Below, piece by piece: positions 32,490 to 44,820 of a stretch of 64,000 nucleotides of DNA (within the stretch, counting starts at the first letter, position 1; every line of letters begins with the position of its first letter). Position numbers and translations under genes: made by a program. Source of the DNA: Cydia pomonella (taxonomy: Eukaryota; Arthropoda; Insecta; Lepidoptera; Tortricidae). The notes under the pieces are model-generated. The model did no database searches and was not told the DNA's origin. It saw only the letters and a program-made list of their open reading frames with translations. The stretch lies in contig NC_084708.1 in the NCBI RefSeq assembly GCF_033807575.1, positions 3,496,501 through 3,560,500 of the forward strand. The letters are read 5' to 3'.

Positions 32490-32990
32490 TATTTTTTTTA
32501 AAACGACGACGGTGGCAAACAAGCATACGGTCCGTCTGATGGTATGCAGTCACCATAGCCTATGGACGCCTGCGACTCCAGAGGTGTTACAAGCGCGTCG
32601 CCGTCCCTTTAAAAATCTGTACACTCTTTTTTTTAAGAACCTCATACTGTAGACCCTCGGGAAAAGCTCAGCAGGTAGCTCATTCCACAGCTGGAGCGCC
32701 CGCGGAAGAAAGTTCCTCTTAAACCGAACAGTGTGCGACCATTTAGGTTCTAGGGTGTGAGGATGAACAATTGAACACCCTGCTGTAGCCGTGGGCATCA
32801 TGTCACACAGTTCTTCAGAGCACAGCCCATTGTACAAGCGGTAGAACACACAAGGAGGTAGTCTCTCCTTAGGCTTTAAAGTTCAATACCGCTTGTGAGT
32901 TTGGGATCGTCGACGATTCGTACAACACGCCTTCGGACTGACTTTTGCCTTTTTTGACCGTATGTTTATGATTGTAGTTCGCTTTTTTCC
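32490..32990 (-). pseudogene. LINE 3' end with reverse-transcriptase C-terminus
   Basis: A frame on the - strand (32849-32550) reads KRNFLPRALQLWNELPAE, FPRVYSMRFLKKRVYRFLKG and CNTSGVAGVH before a stop. This is the conserved C-terminal tail of many arthropod non-LTR reverse transcriptases. After the stop comes the family A 3' block, then a poly-A tail (oligo-T on +, about 32491). Upstream reverse-transcriptase sequence is lost or unrecognisable (frame broken beyond 32850), so it is a 5'-truncated copy. It identifies the LINE that supplies the family A tails. Confidence 0.82.
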
Positions 32991-33194
32991 AGCTGCAATA
33001 AATATTACCTATGTCGACGTGGTTTAGGTACAGTTGGAATTCGAGAGACTTAAGTGTAAAATAAAGTCAGAAAATGTGTGTATGTGCTTACAGCAGCCAA
33101 TTTTTCTAGTAAATCTCTATATAATGCCCAATTCTATATAGAAATTTCTCTGTAATTTGGCAGTTAGGCGGAGGATAGTAATCTTCAAGCTGAG

Positions 33195-33577
33195 TATACA
33201 AGGTGTAACAAAAGTAGTGGAGATCCATTTGAGGACATATTTCGTCAAGTGACACGCAAAGCTCACTAATTACTAAAAAATAATTAAACAAAAATCAACC
33301 ATATTTTAGTTATATAGTTCATTATGGCTATATACTTGTGATGGTAATTAGTGAGTTTTGCTTGTCACCTGTCGATTTGGTATCGTGTTCTAATTAGGCT
33401 AAAATAGAAGACATTTTTTCACACTAATTTTTTTTTGTGTTAATGTCGTCCAAGTCGACCACCTCTCCATACAGAGGCCAAACATTTTTCGCGTCAAAAT
33501 GTTTTCTTTTACTTTTTCCCAATCTGAAAAATATGCCCTTAAACAGATCCCCACTATTGTTGTTACACCTTGTATAC
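33195..33577. mobile_element. MITE with TATACAAGGTGTAACAA ends
   Basis: Terminal inverted repeats TATACAAGGTGTAACAA (33195) and TTGTTACACCTTGTATA (33577), extended by AGTAGTGG/CCACTATTG. Internal GTGACACGCAAAGCTCACTAA and TTAGTGAGTTTTGCTTGTCAC also pair. 383 bp, non-coding. Confidence 0.78.
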
Positions 33578-33639
33578 TGACCGATGTCGTAAAGTTTTAG
33601 ATGGTTCCATTTAATTTTATCTAATTATAAATTCTACGC

Positions 33640-33896
33640 GCGTGGACTCCGTTGGTTAGGCCACCTTGAGAGAATGGACGAAGATCGGAACGTGAAAAGA
33701 GCGTACCTGGGTTGCCTAGCAGGAAGACGTCCTATCGGACGCCCTAGGTATCGCTGGAGCGACATGGTGGAGGCGGATCTGCGCGAGCTTCGAATCGACA
33801 ATTGGCGAGAGGTCGCACAGGACCGAGAAAAGTGGCGCTGTCTTGTGTCGGAGGCCAAGTCTCATTTTGGGTCGCTGAGCCAACGGAGTAAGTAAG
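33640..33896 (+). pseudogene. LINE reverse-transcriptase C-terminus, 5'-truncated insertion
   Basis: An open frame reads LRWLGHLERMDEDRNVKRAY, GRRPIGRPRYRW and ELRIDNWREVAQDREKWRC, then stops after SQRSK. It is the extreme C-terminus of an RTE/Jockey-type LINE polyprotein. The fragment ends in an AGTAAGTAAG tail and is bounded by a perfect 14-bp target-site duplication TATAAATTCTACGC (33626-33639 and 33897-33910). It is therefore a clean target-primed insertion, heavily 5' truncated, still open in frame and probably young. Confidence 0.9.
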
Positions 33897-33910
33897 TATA
33901 AATTCTACGC

Positions 33911-34918
33911 AGACGACGATCATTATTCAAGACACAACAAAGTCAAAGTACACATGTGAACTTACTGTCTAACAAGATGAGACTAGGTCATAGCATAAAT
34001 TATTTGTCTACAGTCCTTTAGACGCCTTTGGCAGTTGAGAGACTAGCCGTATGCAAATGCCATTAGGCTGGGGAGACCCCAAAGATCAAACAGACGGACG
34101 TGGTTTCTAGTTTACTTCGGGACTTTAAGAAAAGTCAATATATTTACTGTAACAATATATTGATGTGTTTTTAGTAGTCACACTACTTCATTTATAAACT
34201 GAATTAGATGTCATGTAAGGAAAAGTGACGGCCTGATTCGAACTCAGTGTCAAAAGTGACGTTTCTTGAAAGAAAAGTTGTTAAATTTGAAAATTTTTTG
34301 TTTTGTAAAGTGTTCTTTGACACTGACATATTTTATCCGATCCATATCGTATCTAGACCTAATAATTGATGTATCTTAAAGTTCGAATTAGGCCGTAAGC
34401 CCTAGAGTGTGGCAGGGGCCGGATTCGAATAATTGTCTTCAGCTGCTAAGACTTTTTTAAGCATATAACATCTATTTCAGTTCAAAATATATTAAGGGTT
34501 AAAAAAACACTGTATCTAAATATATAATACTTATGAACAGGGCCCGAACATTTCATGCCGTTGACGCAAAAATGGCGTATTTTAAAATACAGGGAGTTTA
34601 TTTAAGGTAATTTACCTATTGACGCGTAGAAAAATAAATACTTTTCACGGAAATATACTGTAAAACAATGCATTTAATAAACTAATAATCTATTATTTAG
34701 TTGAGTGACCACAAGATGAAAGTCAGTTAGAAGTTTCTGTACTGATTGACAAGTATCCATATCAATTAACTAAAGAGGTTGACAAATTATTACTTATTAC
34801 GAAAATACTAATTGGAATCATACTCTATGTTAGCGTGAAATGTACGGGCCTTGCTCGTGAATATCTGTCAATATACGCCATGAGCGCGACATTTCAAAGT
34901 CAATCCTCGCTAACATTG
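33911..34918. other. No recognised feature
   Basis: AT-rich non-coding DNA. Confidence 0.4.
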
Positions 34919-35585
34919 GATATCTACCAATAGTCGTGTTAGCTCAGCACACAAGTACACGCACCGCTTGGTAACGCTACCATAAGGCCGTATCTCGATG
35001 GAGCACGTATGGAGATACATTGGCTATCTCGACCAATAGTCTTGTTAGCTCTGCATATAAGCACACGCGCCGCTTTTCCACGCTACTCATAATCAAAAAG
35101 CCGTATCTCGATGGAGCACGTATGGAGATACATTGGCTATCTCGACCAATAGTTGTGTTAGATCAACACATGAACACATGCGCCGCTTCGCCACGCTACC
35201 ATAACCAAAAGGCCGTATCTCGATGGTGCACGTATGGTGATACATTGGCTATCTCGACCAATAGTCTTGTTAGCTCTGCATATAAGCACACGCGCCGCTT
35301 TTCCACGCTACTCATAATCAAAAGGCCGTATCTCGATGGAGCACGTATGGAGATACATTGGCTATCTCGACCAATAGTTGTGTTAGATCAACACATGAAC
35401 ACATGCGCCGCTTCGCCACGCTACCATAACCAAAAGGCCGTATCTCGATGGTGCACGTATGGAGATACATTGGCTATCTCGACCAATAGTTGTGTTAGAT
35501 CAACACACGAGCACACGCGCCGCTTGGCCACGCTACCATAACAAAAGACCGTATCTCGATGGACCACGTATGGAGATACGACGTT
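34919..35585 (+). repeat. Satellite-like array, about 112-bp unit
   Basis: TATCTCGATGGA/T recurs at 34991, 35103, 35216, 35329, 35441 and 35552, a spacing of 111-113 bp; a partial first unit starts at about 34919. Two unit types alternate (TAGCTCTGCATATAAGCACA and TAGATCAACACATGAACACA), giving a 225-bp dimer period: 35216-35440 copies 34991-35215 almost exactly. Each unit has a small stem, GTATCTC ... GAGATAC. Because 225 is divisible by 3, a 173-codon frame stays open (35020-35541) with a 75-residue period; I regard it as a by-product. Confidence 0.9.
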
Positions 35586-37325
35586 TTGGAATAAGGGGGT
35601 TCAGCTCATTATACAGAAGCTGTAGACCACCTGTCGTAGATTATGCATAATGCATTTACGAAGCGGTCACACACATCGCTCGTGCAGTTGCCACATTACT
35701 ATGTTATTGTATAGTATAGGTATACAGATATGATACATGTAGATAGCAACATTCTTTCTAGCTTCTTTGCGGTTAAACTATTAACTGATTTTGGACTAGT
35801 TATGTGGTAATCGCTCCCATTGCACATTAGAACCTCACAAATTAGGCTAAAATACGGATTGCCGTGTTTATTATATTATTTTTCAACACACTTGCTAGCA
35901 ACGTACTTATTCAATCAACCAATCATGTTTTACACGTAGCAGCTATGATGTACCTTTCCGGCGTACGATATTTAAAAACATAACTACCTAAATACAATTA
36001 ATTTACAATTAAAATACATGTTACAAACAGAAGAATTCAAATAAATAAACAAATGTCAAACCTTACATACTCTACCTTCAATTACTAATAACAATATACA
36101 GCCAGTTTAATATTAAATTACATTTAGGAATAATATAACAAATCCATGTCAATATATTTATATACTACTATCACATAGAAAATCTTGAGCATTATAGTAA
36201 CATTTTTCCAAAAGAAATTTGACCAACAACCATTTAAATTTCTTATTGAACTGTCTTTAGGCTCATAATCCTAGATATTACATACATACGCGTGTTTATT
36301 TCATTATAATATCGCACTCGTGTGATCTTCTTCTTTAGTGTCGAGGTTCCCCTAAACAGTGGATGCCCTGAAAGCAGCAGTGCTGACGGCCCTGACCGTC
36401 GCGTCCCTCAGGTCAGATTCCGAGCAGATTTCGTGTGATAATGTATAATTATCCGATCGAGTTAAAATTGTAACTAAATAATCGCTAATAATATATGGAG
36501 ACTTGCTCTGTCCTCTGTTACGAATATCCATCTGTCTCACTAACGTGTGGTAACAGCGAGTGTTAATACTCCATCTAGTAGGCAGTAATCTGCAGCAGCG
36601 AACACTGAAGCTTCGCGCTTGTACGGGCTTGCTTTGAACCGAAATAGTCTGTCAGCCTCAGACCAAATTGCTACGAGAAATTATTTAGTAACGCGAGATG
36701 TGACCTACATTAACTTTAGAACGCGGATCACTGTTGCCTTGTTTAGGCAGATTTTAGGTTGCGACTTATCTAAAGTTGTGTTATTTTTGTAACTAATAAG
36801 CAAACCCCGTTTATCAATTCACTAAAAATCGGGGATGGCAAAAGTAGCTACCACAGGGAACCCTAACTTCACCCTTGATACTTAATTTCGCTCAAGGAAA
36901 ACATTGAAATAATAATTTATACAAGAAAAATATATCCATTGAATTCGCAATAAAATGAGCTGCGTAAAAATACTTTAAATGTGCCTACTTAAAAAGATAA
37001 AAATTCTAAAATAATTTGTCTTCGCAACCTGTCCCCAACTTCGTCTTATAATTATACAATTATCCATGAAAATACTGCATTTTGGGGCTCTCTAAAAAAA
37101 TGATGAGGCGAAGTTAGGAGGCGAGATTAGGCGGAGTTAGCAGTAATAGATTTAGAGTATTCTACTGTTGAACTTATGTAGTTTGGCAAGCCATTTCCAT
37201 CAGTAGAAAAGGGGACAAATTTAAAAAACTTACGCGCGAAGTTCATTTCGCCCCCTTCACTCCAAAGTGACAAAGTGGGTTTACCAGAGTATAATTAATC
37301 GGGATATAAATCATTTTTGGCAAAA
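35586..37325. other. No recognised feature
   Basis: AT-rich, non-coding. The - strand frame at 36352-36540 lies near a CTTCTTCTTTAG stretch that may be an old LINE tail, but no domain is visible. Confidence 0.4.
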
Positions 37326-37660
37326 GAAATTATACTACGTTGGTGGCAAACAAGTATACGGCCCGCCTGGTGGTAAGCAGTCTCCGTAGCCTATGGACGC
37401 CTGCAACTCCAGAGGAGTTACATGCTCGTTGTCGACCCTAGCCACTCCGCACCCTCGTTGAGCTCTGGCAACCTTACTCACCGGCAGGAACACAACACTA
37501 TGAGTAGAGTCTAATGTTATTTGGCTGCGGTTTTCTGTAAGGTGGCGGTACTTCCCCAGTTGGGCTCTGCTCTAGATCTGGAATGACATCCGCTGTGCTG
37601 TGCCCTACCACACAAAGCGAGATGACATTCACAATGCCCATAATTACCTCTCTTACGCTG
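37326..37660 (-). mobile_element. LINE/SINE 3' tail, family A, long copy
   Basis: Same two-block layout as 11311-11640: TTGGTGGCAAACAAGTATAC through GGGCTCTGCTCTAGATCTGG to GACATTCACAATGCCCAT. The oligo-T run is lost. Confidence 0.75.
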
Positions 37661-37832
37661 AACGAACGTCAATAAATTTTCTGACTAGTTCCAAAGTCCA
37701 AAGTCGCTAATTAATTTACAGTATTGTGCCTGTAGCGGCTAATTCGGTGACAGTAGTCAAACTGTTCGACGTTAGTCTAGATAAATATGTAACTTTAATT
37801 AAGTCTAGTTTTCATAGTACCTTGTTAGATCG

Positions 37833-37912
37833 TGTCATTCACGAAGACGCATGCCTTGAATCGTATTGGCATATGTTATTAAAGGTTAGATTTGACGAAT
37901 CTGCGCGTCATC
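37833..37912 (+). repeat. Short dispersed repeat
   Basis: GTGTCATTCACGAAGACGCA, TCGTATTGGCAT and TTAAAGGTTAGATTTGACGA. A related copy is at 59051-59120. Family unknown. Confidence 0.5.
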
Positions 37913-38089
37913 GTGGATGACACGAACTATATTAATTTTATAATGATTGATGCCGTAGTAATTACCATATTTGGAAAGTTATTTGATTTAATCATATTTT
38001 AGAAGCAAAATCACTCAGAAAATTGTTAACGCATTTACTGTCAGCGTGAGTTACTCGCTACGTTCGTAAATAGCCGATAACTAGCGATT

Positions 38090-38165
38090 GCAATCCGGTC
38101 CGGCGGATCCGGTTATCCGGCACTTTTAAGGAGCTAAGGATCCGGTTAAAATCAGCGGATCCAGT
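38090..38165. repeat. Local GGATCCGGTT-type repeats
   Basis: The motif (C)GGATCCGGTT and variants occur four or more times in 75 bp, both as GGATCCGG and GTCCGG. Degenerate simple repeat. Confidence 0.5.
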
Positions 38166-38242
38166 CCGGATGTAAACATTTATTTTTACTTATTTATCGT
38201 ATGGCGTTTACACACTGGTTACATACATATAAAAAACTTAAT

Positions 38243-38505
38243 TCAAAATTTACATTTCTGCAGATAAATACTCGCATCTTTTGTCAGGTGTTTAAAATCC
38301 TCAGCTGGTCCGTTGTATTTCGTGACGGGGCACTCGAATACCATGTGCTGCACCGTCTGCTCTGGGTGTCCACATTCGCACGCCGCAGACTCGCTCCACC
38401 CCCACTTGTGCCAGAGGTAAGCACAGTTACCGAAGCCAGTTCTGAGGCGGTTAAGTCTGCACCATATTTCTCGGCTTTCCGTGAACCCTTGAGGCCGTTT
38501 CCCTG
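38243..38505 (-). pseudogene. LINE polyprotein C-terminus with Cys/His motif
   Basis: A frame on the - strand reads SREIWCRLNRLRTGFGNCA, LWHKWGW and CECGHPEQTVQHMVFECP, then continues to a stop at 38243. The RLRTG...CxCG...TxxHxxxxCP arrangement is the C-terminal zinc-knuckle-like region of Jockey-type LINEs. The upstream reverse transcriptase is absent, so it is a 5'-truncated copy. A repeat of family P abuts it. Confidence 0.82.
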
Positions 38506-38684
38506 GGTCTAACTAAATTTTTGTTTACAGATCCATCTTTCTGGTATCAGTCCAGTAGTTTCGGAGCAAATTGGCTGTGATAGACAGACACACAGACCTT
38601 ATAAGGGCTCAGTTATTGATATTTAGTACTTATACTTACTACACCAACAAATTTTCCAAAATACAAAGAAAAATGCTAAAAGTT

Positions 38685-39205
38685 TTTAGGGTTCCGTACC
38701 TCGAAAGGAAAAAACGGAACCCTTATAGGATCACTTTGTTGTCCGTCCGTCCGTCTGTCTGTCTGTCTGTCAAGACCCTTTTTCTCAGGATAGCATGGAG
38801 GTATCAAGCTGGAATTTATATCAAATACTCAGGTCTACTGTCCCTTGGAGCTGTGAAAATTTTTTTACTTCTAAGCCTACGCAATCAAAAGATACAGCCA
38901 AATTTTCGACACTCGCAAGGGAATCAAAACCTACTTCCCGTGAACTCGGTATCTTGAAATTTGGTACGAAGAAACGTCTTATAGCACGGATAAAGGAAAA
39001 ATTGCGAAAACCGTAAATTTTTAGTTACATCATTTAACGCATTCACTGCCAGGGGGCGTGGCCTAGGAACAAACTTGTATGACGGTGAACGCATATATGC
39101 GTCCGTGGCAGTGAATGCGTTAATAATATATAAGTACCTACAGGTTTTTACGGAACCCTCGGCGCGCGAGTCCGACTCGTACTTGACCGGGTTTTTTCTA
39201 TAATT
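38685..39205 (-). repeat. Dispersed repeat, family P, inverted copy
   Basis: Begins at the + strand left with GGGTTCCGTACCTCGAAAGG and a GTCCGTCCGTCTGTCTGTCT run, and ends CGCGCGAGTCCGACTCGTAC then GACCGGG. Interrupted by a small palindrome at 39033-39122. Confidence 0.75.
39033..39122. mobile_element. Small palindromic MITE, nested in family P
   Basis: TTTAACGCATTCACTGCCAG pairs with GGCAGTGAATGCGTTAA, and CGTATATGCG-like arms lie inside. It interrupts the family P copy, so it inserted later. Confidence 0.7.
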
Positions 39206-39597
39206 ATAATTTATTCGTTTAAAATCCGTACCCAAACCAACATCACATTTCTGCTATAAATAACATACATTATAATAAAACAGGAGCTTACAGCTAAATA
39301 AATTTAAGGACCCACAACTCTGTTTACTAACTTTATGAACAATAATGAAATTCCCAAGGTAAAAAGTTCTAACGGTTAGCGTGTACCTGAGCGTGTATTC
39401 TAATTGCTGTGAGAATGGTGAATTAAGTTTGCGGACGAACCATTGTAATATGACATCGGGTTATTTAAGGTGTCACTTGGCTGCTTATGCACGCTTACAC
39501 AAGGAGTCCCCATTTTATATTAAAGGTGTATTGAGCACAACTATCCCCCTACGTTAAATTTTTTCGACTTTATATTATCCTAAGGTTAGGAACTTGG

Positions 39598-39655
39598 CCG
39601 CCGCGCCGCGCCGCATCGCATTCGCGAGTCATCGCCCACGTAAGTCGCGCTGTTA
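39598..39655. repeat. GC-rich repeat fragment
   Basis: GCCGCATCGCATTCGCGAGT and CCCACGTAAGTCGCGCTGTT resemble the 17770-17935 block, in partly inverted order. Confidence 0.45.
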
Positions 39656-39659
39656 GGGG

Positions 39660-42600
39660 CATGACCTATTGTTTTATTTATTTAAACTTTATTACACAAA
39701 TTTCCAATTTTTTTTACAAATGGCGCCTTAAGGCATTCTATACCAGTCATCCATTGGGCTAAACACAGACAGTTTGGTACAGGATTGCAAAAAGTTGGTA
39801 TGACAATAAACAGAAGTCGAGATAACTATGATAATTTATACGTTCACATCTTTATCTCGAAGTACTTACCTGCAAAGCACTGCAACTTGAAAAATACAAT
39901 GAGTAAACATTACACAACATTTGTGTACATTATGCGTTCGTACTTGTTACTTTTTACTTTTGCTATATGAATTTAACTCTACCTCTCATTTTACCCTTAA
40001 TACGAATGACCTATAAGAACCTCCCAGAATCGATGCCCTTTACTTATAAGACGAAACCGTACATTCATTATTTGGCGTTGCCCTTGATATTCGTGCTTTG
40101 TCGATTCACCATATTAGTTCCGACTTAGTTTTCGAAACGCCCGTACTCCCAAAGCTTTGGAATGGCAGTAATAGCACCCTAGCTTAACAAATTGTTTGTT
40201 TACGGTCCACACTAGACAACTTTCCTGCATGAACAGCCAGAATGTCGTATCTACAGTTATCAATCACAACTTCACGTAAATATCTCGCAACTATTTTGGG
40301 ACTACGTTTTGCATTTATATACCTACTGCGAGTAATTTCCGTGCGATTCCGATGAAACATATGACTTTTTGGACACGAATCTTTGCATGTGCGGTGCGAC
40401 CGCAATTAAAAGTTTGTACGTAATCTGCTCCGCCGCCCCTGGGTAAGAATTATGGATTTTTGTCTATTAATCTCATAAAAAAATATTTACTTGAATATAC
40501 TAACTGTATAATATTATTTGTATTTTATTTTAGTTTATATTGTATATTAATAGCCTATTTGGTATCCCACTGCTGGGCAAAGACTTCCGCCTCGATCTCC
40601 ATACGTCTCGGTTTTGAGCAATCTCCGGCCATTTTAGTTTAGATAATGAGGCAAGCGTGGAGCCGAAACCAACAAGTAGGAGCCCATTTGACACTAATCA
40701 GATGTAAGGGATACACCGAGTGGATGCTGCCCTTGCCCGTGTCATGGGACACACGCAGATGCAGCACCCGCTAGGGTGTAAGGGCTAATGGGAGTTGATG
40801 GAATCTAAAAATTAACTAGGCCATTGGGTTAAAGCGATGGACTAAATACTGGGCTATAGGATAAAAACCAAAGCCTACCTAATATAATGGTATACAATTT
40901 AGCATTTTATCAATATACCAACAAATTAGAAGATATTTAAAGTTCGAATTGGTTTCATGTTACTCCTCGGCACCTGCGACACCTGCTCTATTGAACCGTA
41001 ACTTTTCCATTTCTGTTACCTTGTTGCGTTACTCTTCACTAGTAGCGGAAGTTTCATCTAATGTCTTTGTCGAATCTTTTCTGTTACTTGACTTGAGACT
41101 TGAAAGTTTGTACCATCGTATTTTCGAGTATCTATCCTTTTATTATCTAATTGATAAATAAATAAAATTAAGCTGAAGACCAGTATAGTGCCTGAGGGTT
41201 AGCTCACGTATTGTGATAGCCTGGTGAAGAGCTTATTATAGAAATGATCCTATGAAGTAAATGTTTGTTATAGTGAAATTTTTCAATATGTCCTGGCTAG
41301 TAGAACTCTTGAGAATCATTCATACATTTAACGCAATTCTAACTTTACTATCCTTCCACCGCATAATGCGAGATCTTAAAAACCCAAGTTCCATCTAACA
41401 CATACTAACCCAACAGAGTGAATTTAACTTTGGCCAGATTTGAGCAAGATGCAAATTCTACTTTAACCCTCTACAAGATAAACTACAGCAAACGGGTCTG
41501 AAGTTTAAGAATGCGGGTCACAGGGGGTATTTGTAACAGCTCGGGTCAAAGGCGAAGTAACAAGGTAACTCTGTAATTTGACACATACTTTACAACATGA
41601 TTAGACTTGCAACCGTAACAGTAAATAAAAACGTAGAAGGAAACATTCTTGCGTATGGGTCATTTGACGAGAAAGTTATTAGAAATTGATGTGGTCCCCA
41701 CCACCAGTACGAGAAAAACAAACAAAGAAAAATGTGCATGGAGTGTGTGAGACAAAGAAAAAGAAGTGAATGATTACAAGCTACGAAGTCTAGTGACGAA
41801 AAATGCTTCGGATCTCTCTAATAATTGGTATAAGGACAAGGGATGATAAAAGGCACATCTGGATCTTTAAAAAAGGGCAATATTTAAAAAAACTTTTCAA
41901 AATATTGATTTAATATCGATGACCGATGAAACTCGATGATCATATTTTTCGAAATAGGACTTCTGATATTATTGTTACGTTTCTGGTCGCAATAAAACTG
42001 TCTGAAGAACGTCCGTCTAAATATCTGAAAATATGTTGAAGAAACCTGCATAGGTACATCGGCAAAGAAATTCACAAACAATGCAAAATGTATAAGCTGG
42101 GGATGGAATTTGCATCTTTCCAAACCGGTATATTGCGGAATACTAAATAGTTTTTTGTTAATCTTTCATTCCGACAAGAGCCAAGCTCTTAAATAATGAT
42201 GGGAAACCACAATAGCCGAATCGCACCCAACGAAATTGTTGCTTAATTTATTTGTGCCGTCCTTTATAATGGAGATTTATCGAACGAATTTAATTAAGTT
42301 GCGGCTGCACTTATCTGGCAGGACGGGATAAACCTACCAGTGGAAAAAGAGCGGTATTGTTACATGAATGTTGTGCTGTTAACGCCTTTCTTAGTTTGGT
42401 CGGGTTATAATGTGGCGTCGACTCTATTAGGGCGAGTCCATGATGCATCGGCGAATTATGCCAAGCTCTGATGAAATCTCGCTGGTAGATTTATTGATGT
42501 TCATTGAAAACTTCTATTGAATCGAATCAGGTTCGTCAGGCCTTTTTATACCACCACGATTGTGCCACAAAAGATGCCAAATAGGGATATGCATACATTT

Positions 42601-43425
42601 GTTAAGCTTAAGTAATTATTATGTTAGAGAATGGTAGATAATGATCATGCATAGTCTGATCTGATACTTTTCATGGTGATTCTACCTTGCCGCGGAGACT
42701 TAGTATATACTTACAGACTTTTCTTTTTTGCAGTTTTAATAGTGATTTTCAAAGTTACATATCGATAGTGACGCTCATAGTTGCATTAACCCACCTTTGT
42801 TATAGTATTTTTGTAAACAGGAAGGATACACTGACAGATGTCATCTCAATACAATATTGCGAGATTTGGCGTTTTAAGGTTATAAATTATATGGAGATGA
42901 CACCTATTACTGTACACTTCGTGTTTGAAAAATATTTATAGATATACCATAGAAATAAAAATGTGTGCCGATATATTTGCCCACTCTTATATGGAAATTG
43001 GTAGGTATACCTTGTTGACCAAGTTCCACCGATGTGTTAAGGGTGCTGTTAAAACATTTAAGGAAGATAATACATAAATAGTTCTCTTAATCATTGCCAA
43101 AAATTATTTTTCCGAATGATCAAGTAGAAACTCAACGCAATAATTCGTATTATTACCCAACCTAACAGTTAGCAACTGTATGTTTGGACAACACTTAAAA
43201 ATACACTTTTTAGACGCAATTTCTTAGGTATCTAAATGACTTCGTAAGTCTGATACAAAGTATAAAAAAAAGTTTTCGTAATTTAACATTGTTCGATGCA
43301 AAAAAGCCGGTTCTGGGTTCTGGCGTCATTATTGCGCTGAGCTCGCAGTTCACCTAACACGCTCCTCCTCGCTTCGCTTGTCGTCGCACCTATTTTGACC
43401 CTGTCAACTGACTGGACGTTATCGT
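39660..43425. other. Mostly unrecognised DNA with old repeat traces
   Basis: AAACTTTATTACACAAATTT and AAGGCATTCTATACCAGTCA near 39686-39748 look like a decayed retroelement 3' end. TCCCACTGCTGGGCAAAGAC near 40566 matches the antisense of a common lepidopteran LINE 3' region. The remainder shows no motif, and the open frames (for example 41884-42123 and 42687-42941) lack recognisable domains. Confidence 0.4.
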
Positions 43426-43429
43426 ATTC

Positions 43430-43575
43430 ATCATCATATCATTATCATATCAGCCTTTTTTTTATCGCCCACTGCTGAGCATAGGCCTCTCTTCCAGTAC
43501 GCCACTTGTCCCGATCCTGAGCTAATCGCATCCAGAAGTGTCCCGCAATTTTCCGAATGTCGTCCACCCAACGAG
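43430..43575. mobile_element. LINE 3' remnant
   Basis: TCATATCATTATCATATCAG followed by CGCCCACTGCTGAGCATAGG and GTCCCGATCCTGAGC, a 3' region common to lepidopteran non-LTR elements. No coding frame survives. Confidence 0.55.
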
Positions 43576-43980
43576 CCAACGGTTATCGTATTAATAATTA
43601 TTAAGCCAATTGAATGATTTTATAAAATAAATGTATTCCAAATTTTGAATGTCATAATAATAATCTGCTAAACAATAATAATTCTACCAATTAAAACGTT
43701 GTCGTAAAAAAATTTGCCGAATGTTGGTTGCCAAATTAATCTGCGAAAAGTTGGTTGATATGTGAAAGTTGGACAATAAAACTTGGCGAAAAGGCAGAAC
43801 ACCTAAGTACATAAATCTACCTAAAAACGACACCGAAACTGGGCTACATGAGCGCCTAAGCGCCCGGGTCTTAACCGCACATTTAGTATTTCACCAGCTC
43901 ATTTTTAGGCTAGGTTAAGTATCCCACTCAATGAAGTACATGCCACATTTATATCCTAGATTAAATGGGTTAGCTTAATC

Positions 43981-44034
43981 GCCTTAGTAAATCAACAGCC
44001 TAGTCCTAATACAACAGCAAACCGCGTACCTAAG
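43981..44034 (+). repeat. Direct repeat, copy 1
   Basis: GCCTTAGTAAATCAACAGCC followed by similar sequence. The second copy is at 44821-44868, 840 bp away. Confidence 0.7.
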
Positions 44035-44089
44035 CCTGGTGTCTGACCGGCGGTAATAAATGAAAAGCGATGAGCGAATGTTTTTTTCT

Positions 44090-44650
44090 ATTAGCCTGCG
44101 GAACAGGTGGCCCGATTTTAAGGTACCGTAGCCCTTAGAGTTTCGTCATGTCCATCAGTCTCTCCGTCCGCGGCTTTGCTCAGTGATCGTTAGTGCTAGA
44201 AAGCTGCAATTTTGCATAGATACATAAATCATACATGGCGACAGCCCGGTAAAATTACTACAAAAAAGTTATTTTTAGGGTACCTCCCATAAAAAGCGTT
44301 TTTCTTGTTTTAACCCAATGGTAGGACCCCATACCATCGCTGGATGAGTCTTTCAAAAAGAATAAGGATCTCTAACAACCAATTTTTAATAACGTGAATA
44401 TTTTCTTTGAATCATGGGTCTAACTTTTGAATCATGGGTCCAAAAGAGATGAAAGAATCGTAAAACAAAATCTTAATAAATACTTTCAATGAAAAGTATA
44501 TTTATTAAGAGCTTTTATTAAGATACTCCATTATGCTTGTAATGTACATGATACTTACTAATAGCCCCGATTAGCCTATTCTGATAGAATGGTAACTACG
44601 GTACCCTACACTGGGCATGGCCCAACATGCTCTTGGCCGATTTTTTAGTT
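44090..44650 (-). repeat. Dispersed repeat, family R, long inverted copy
   Basis: The right end ATGGCCCAACATGCTCTTGG then CCGATTTTTT is the inverse of the 23598 copy's start. The left part, GGTACCGTAGCCC and GTCCATCAGTCTCTCCGTCC, resembles the far end of family P, so the families R and P share a general plan. Confidence 0.65.
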
Positions 44651-44820
44651 ATTATTTTATTTGTACGGTTTGGACAAACTGCGCGTTTGCTCACTGCACG
44701 ACTGCTCTGTACGCTGCTCCGTCCCTGATGAAGTTGAGCGCTGGATTTACATAGGTACTTATATTATTTTGCGCGAGAGAAAAGTTGCTTTGTTACCGCT
44801 GTTCGGACAGCTGCCTAATA

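Noticed and set aside
35020..35541. Repeat protein gene of 173 codons
   Set aside because: The frame is open because the dimer period (225 bp) is a multiple of three; overlapping frames are open too and there is no start context or domain.
34919..35585. CRISPR-like array
   Set aside because: Units are directly adjacent with no unique spacers of constant length, in a eukaryotic genome.
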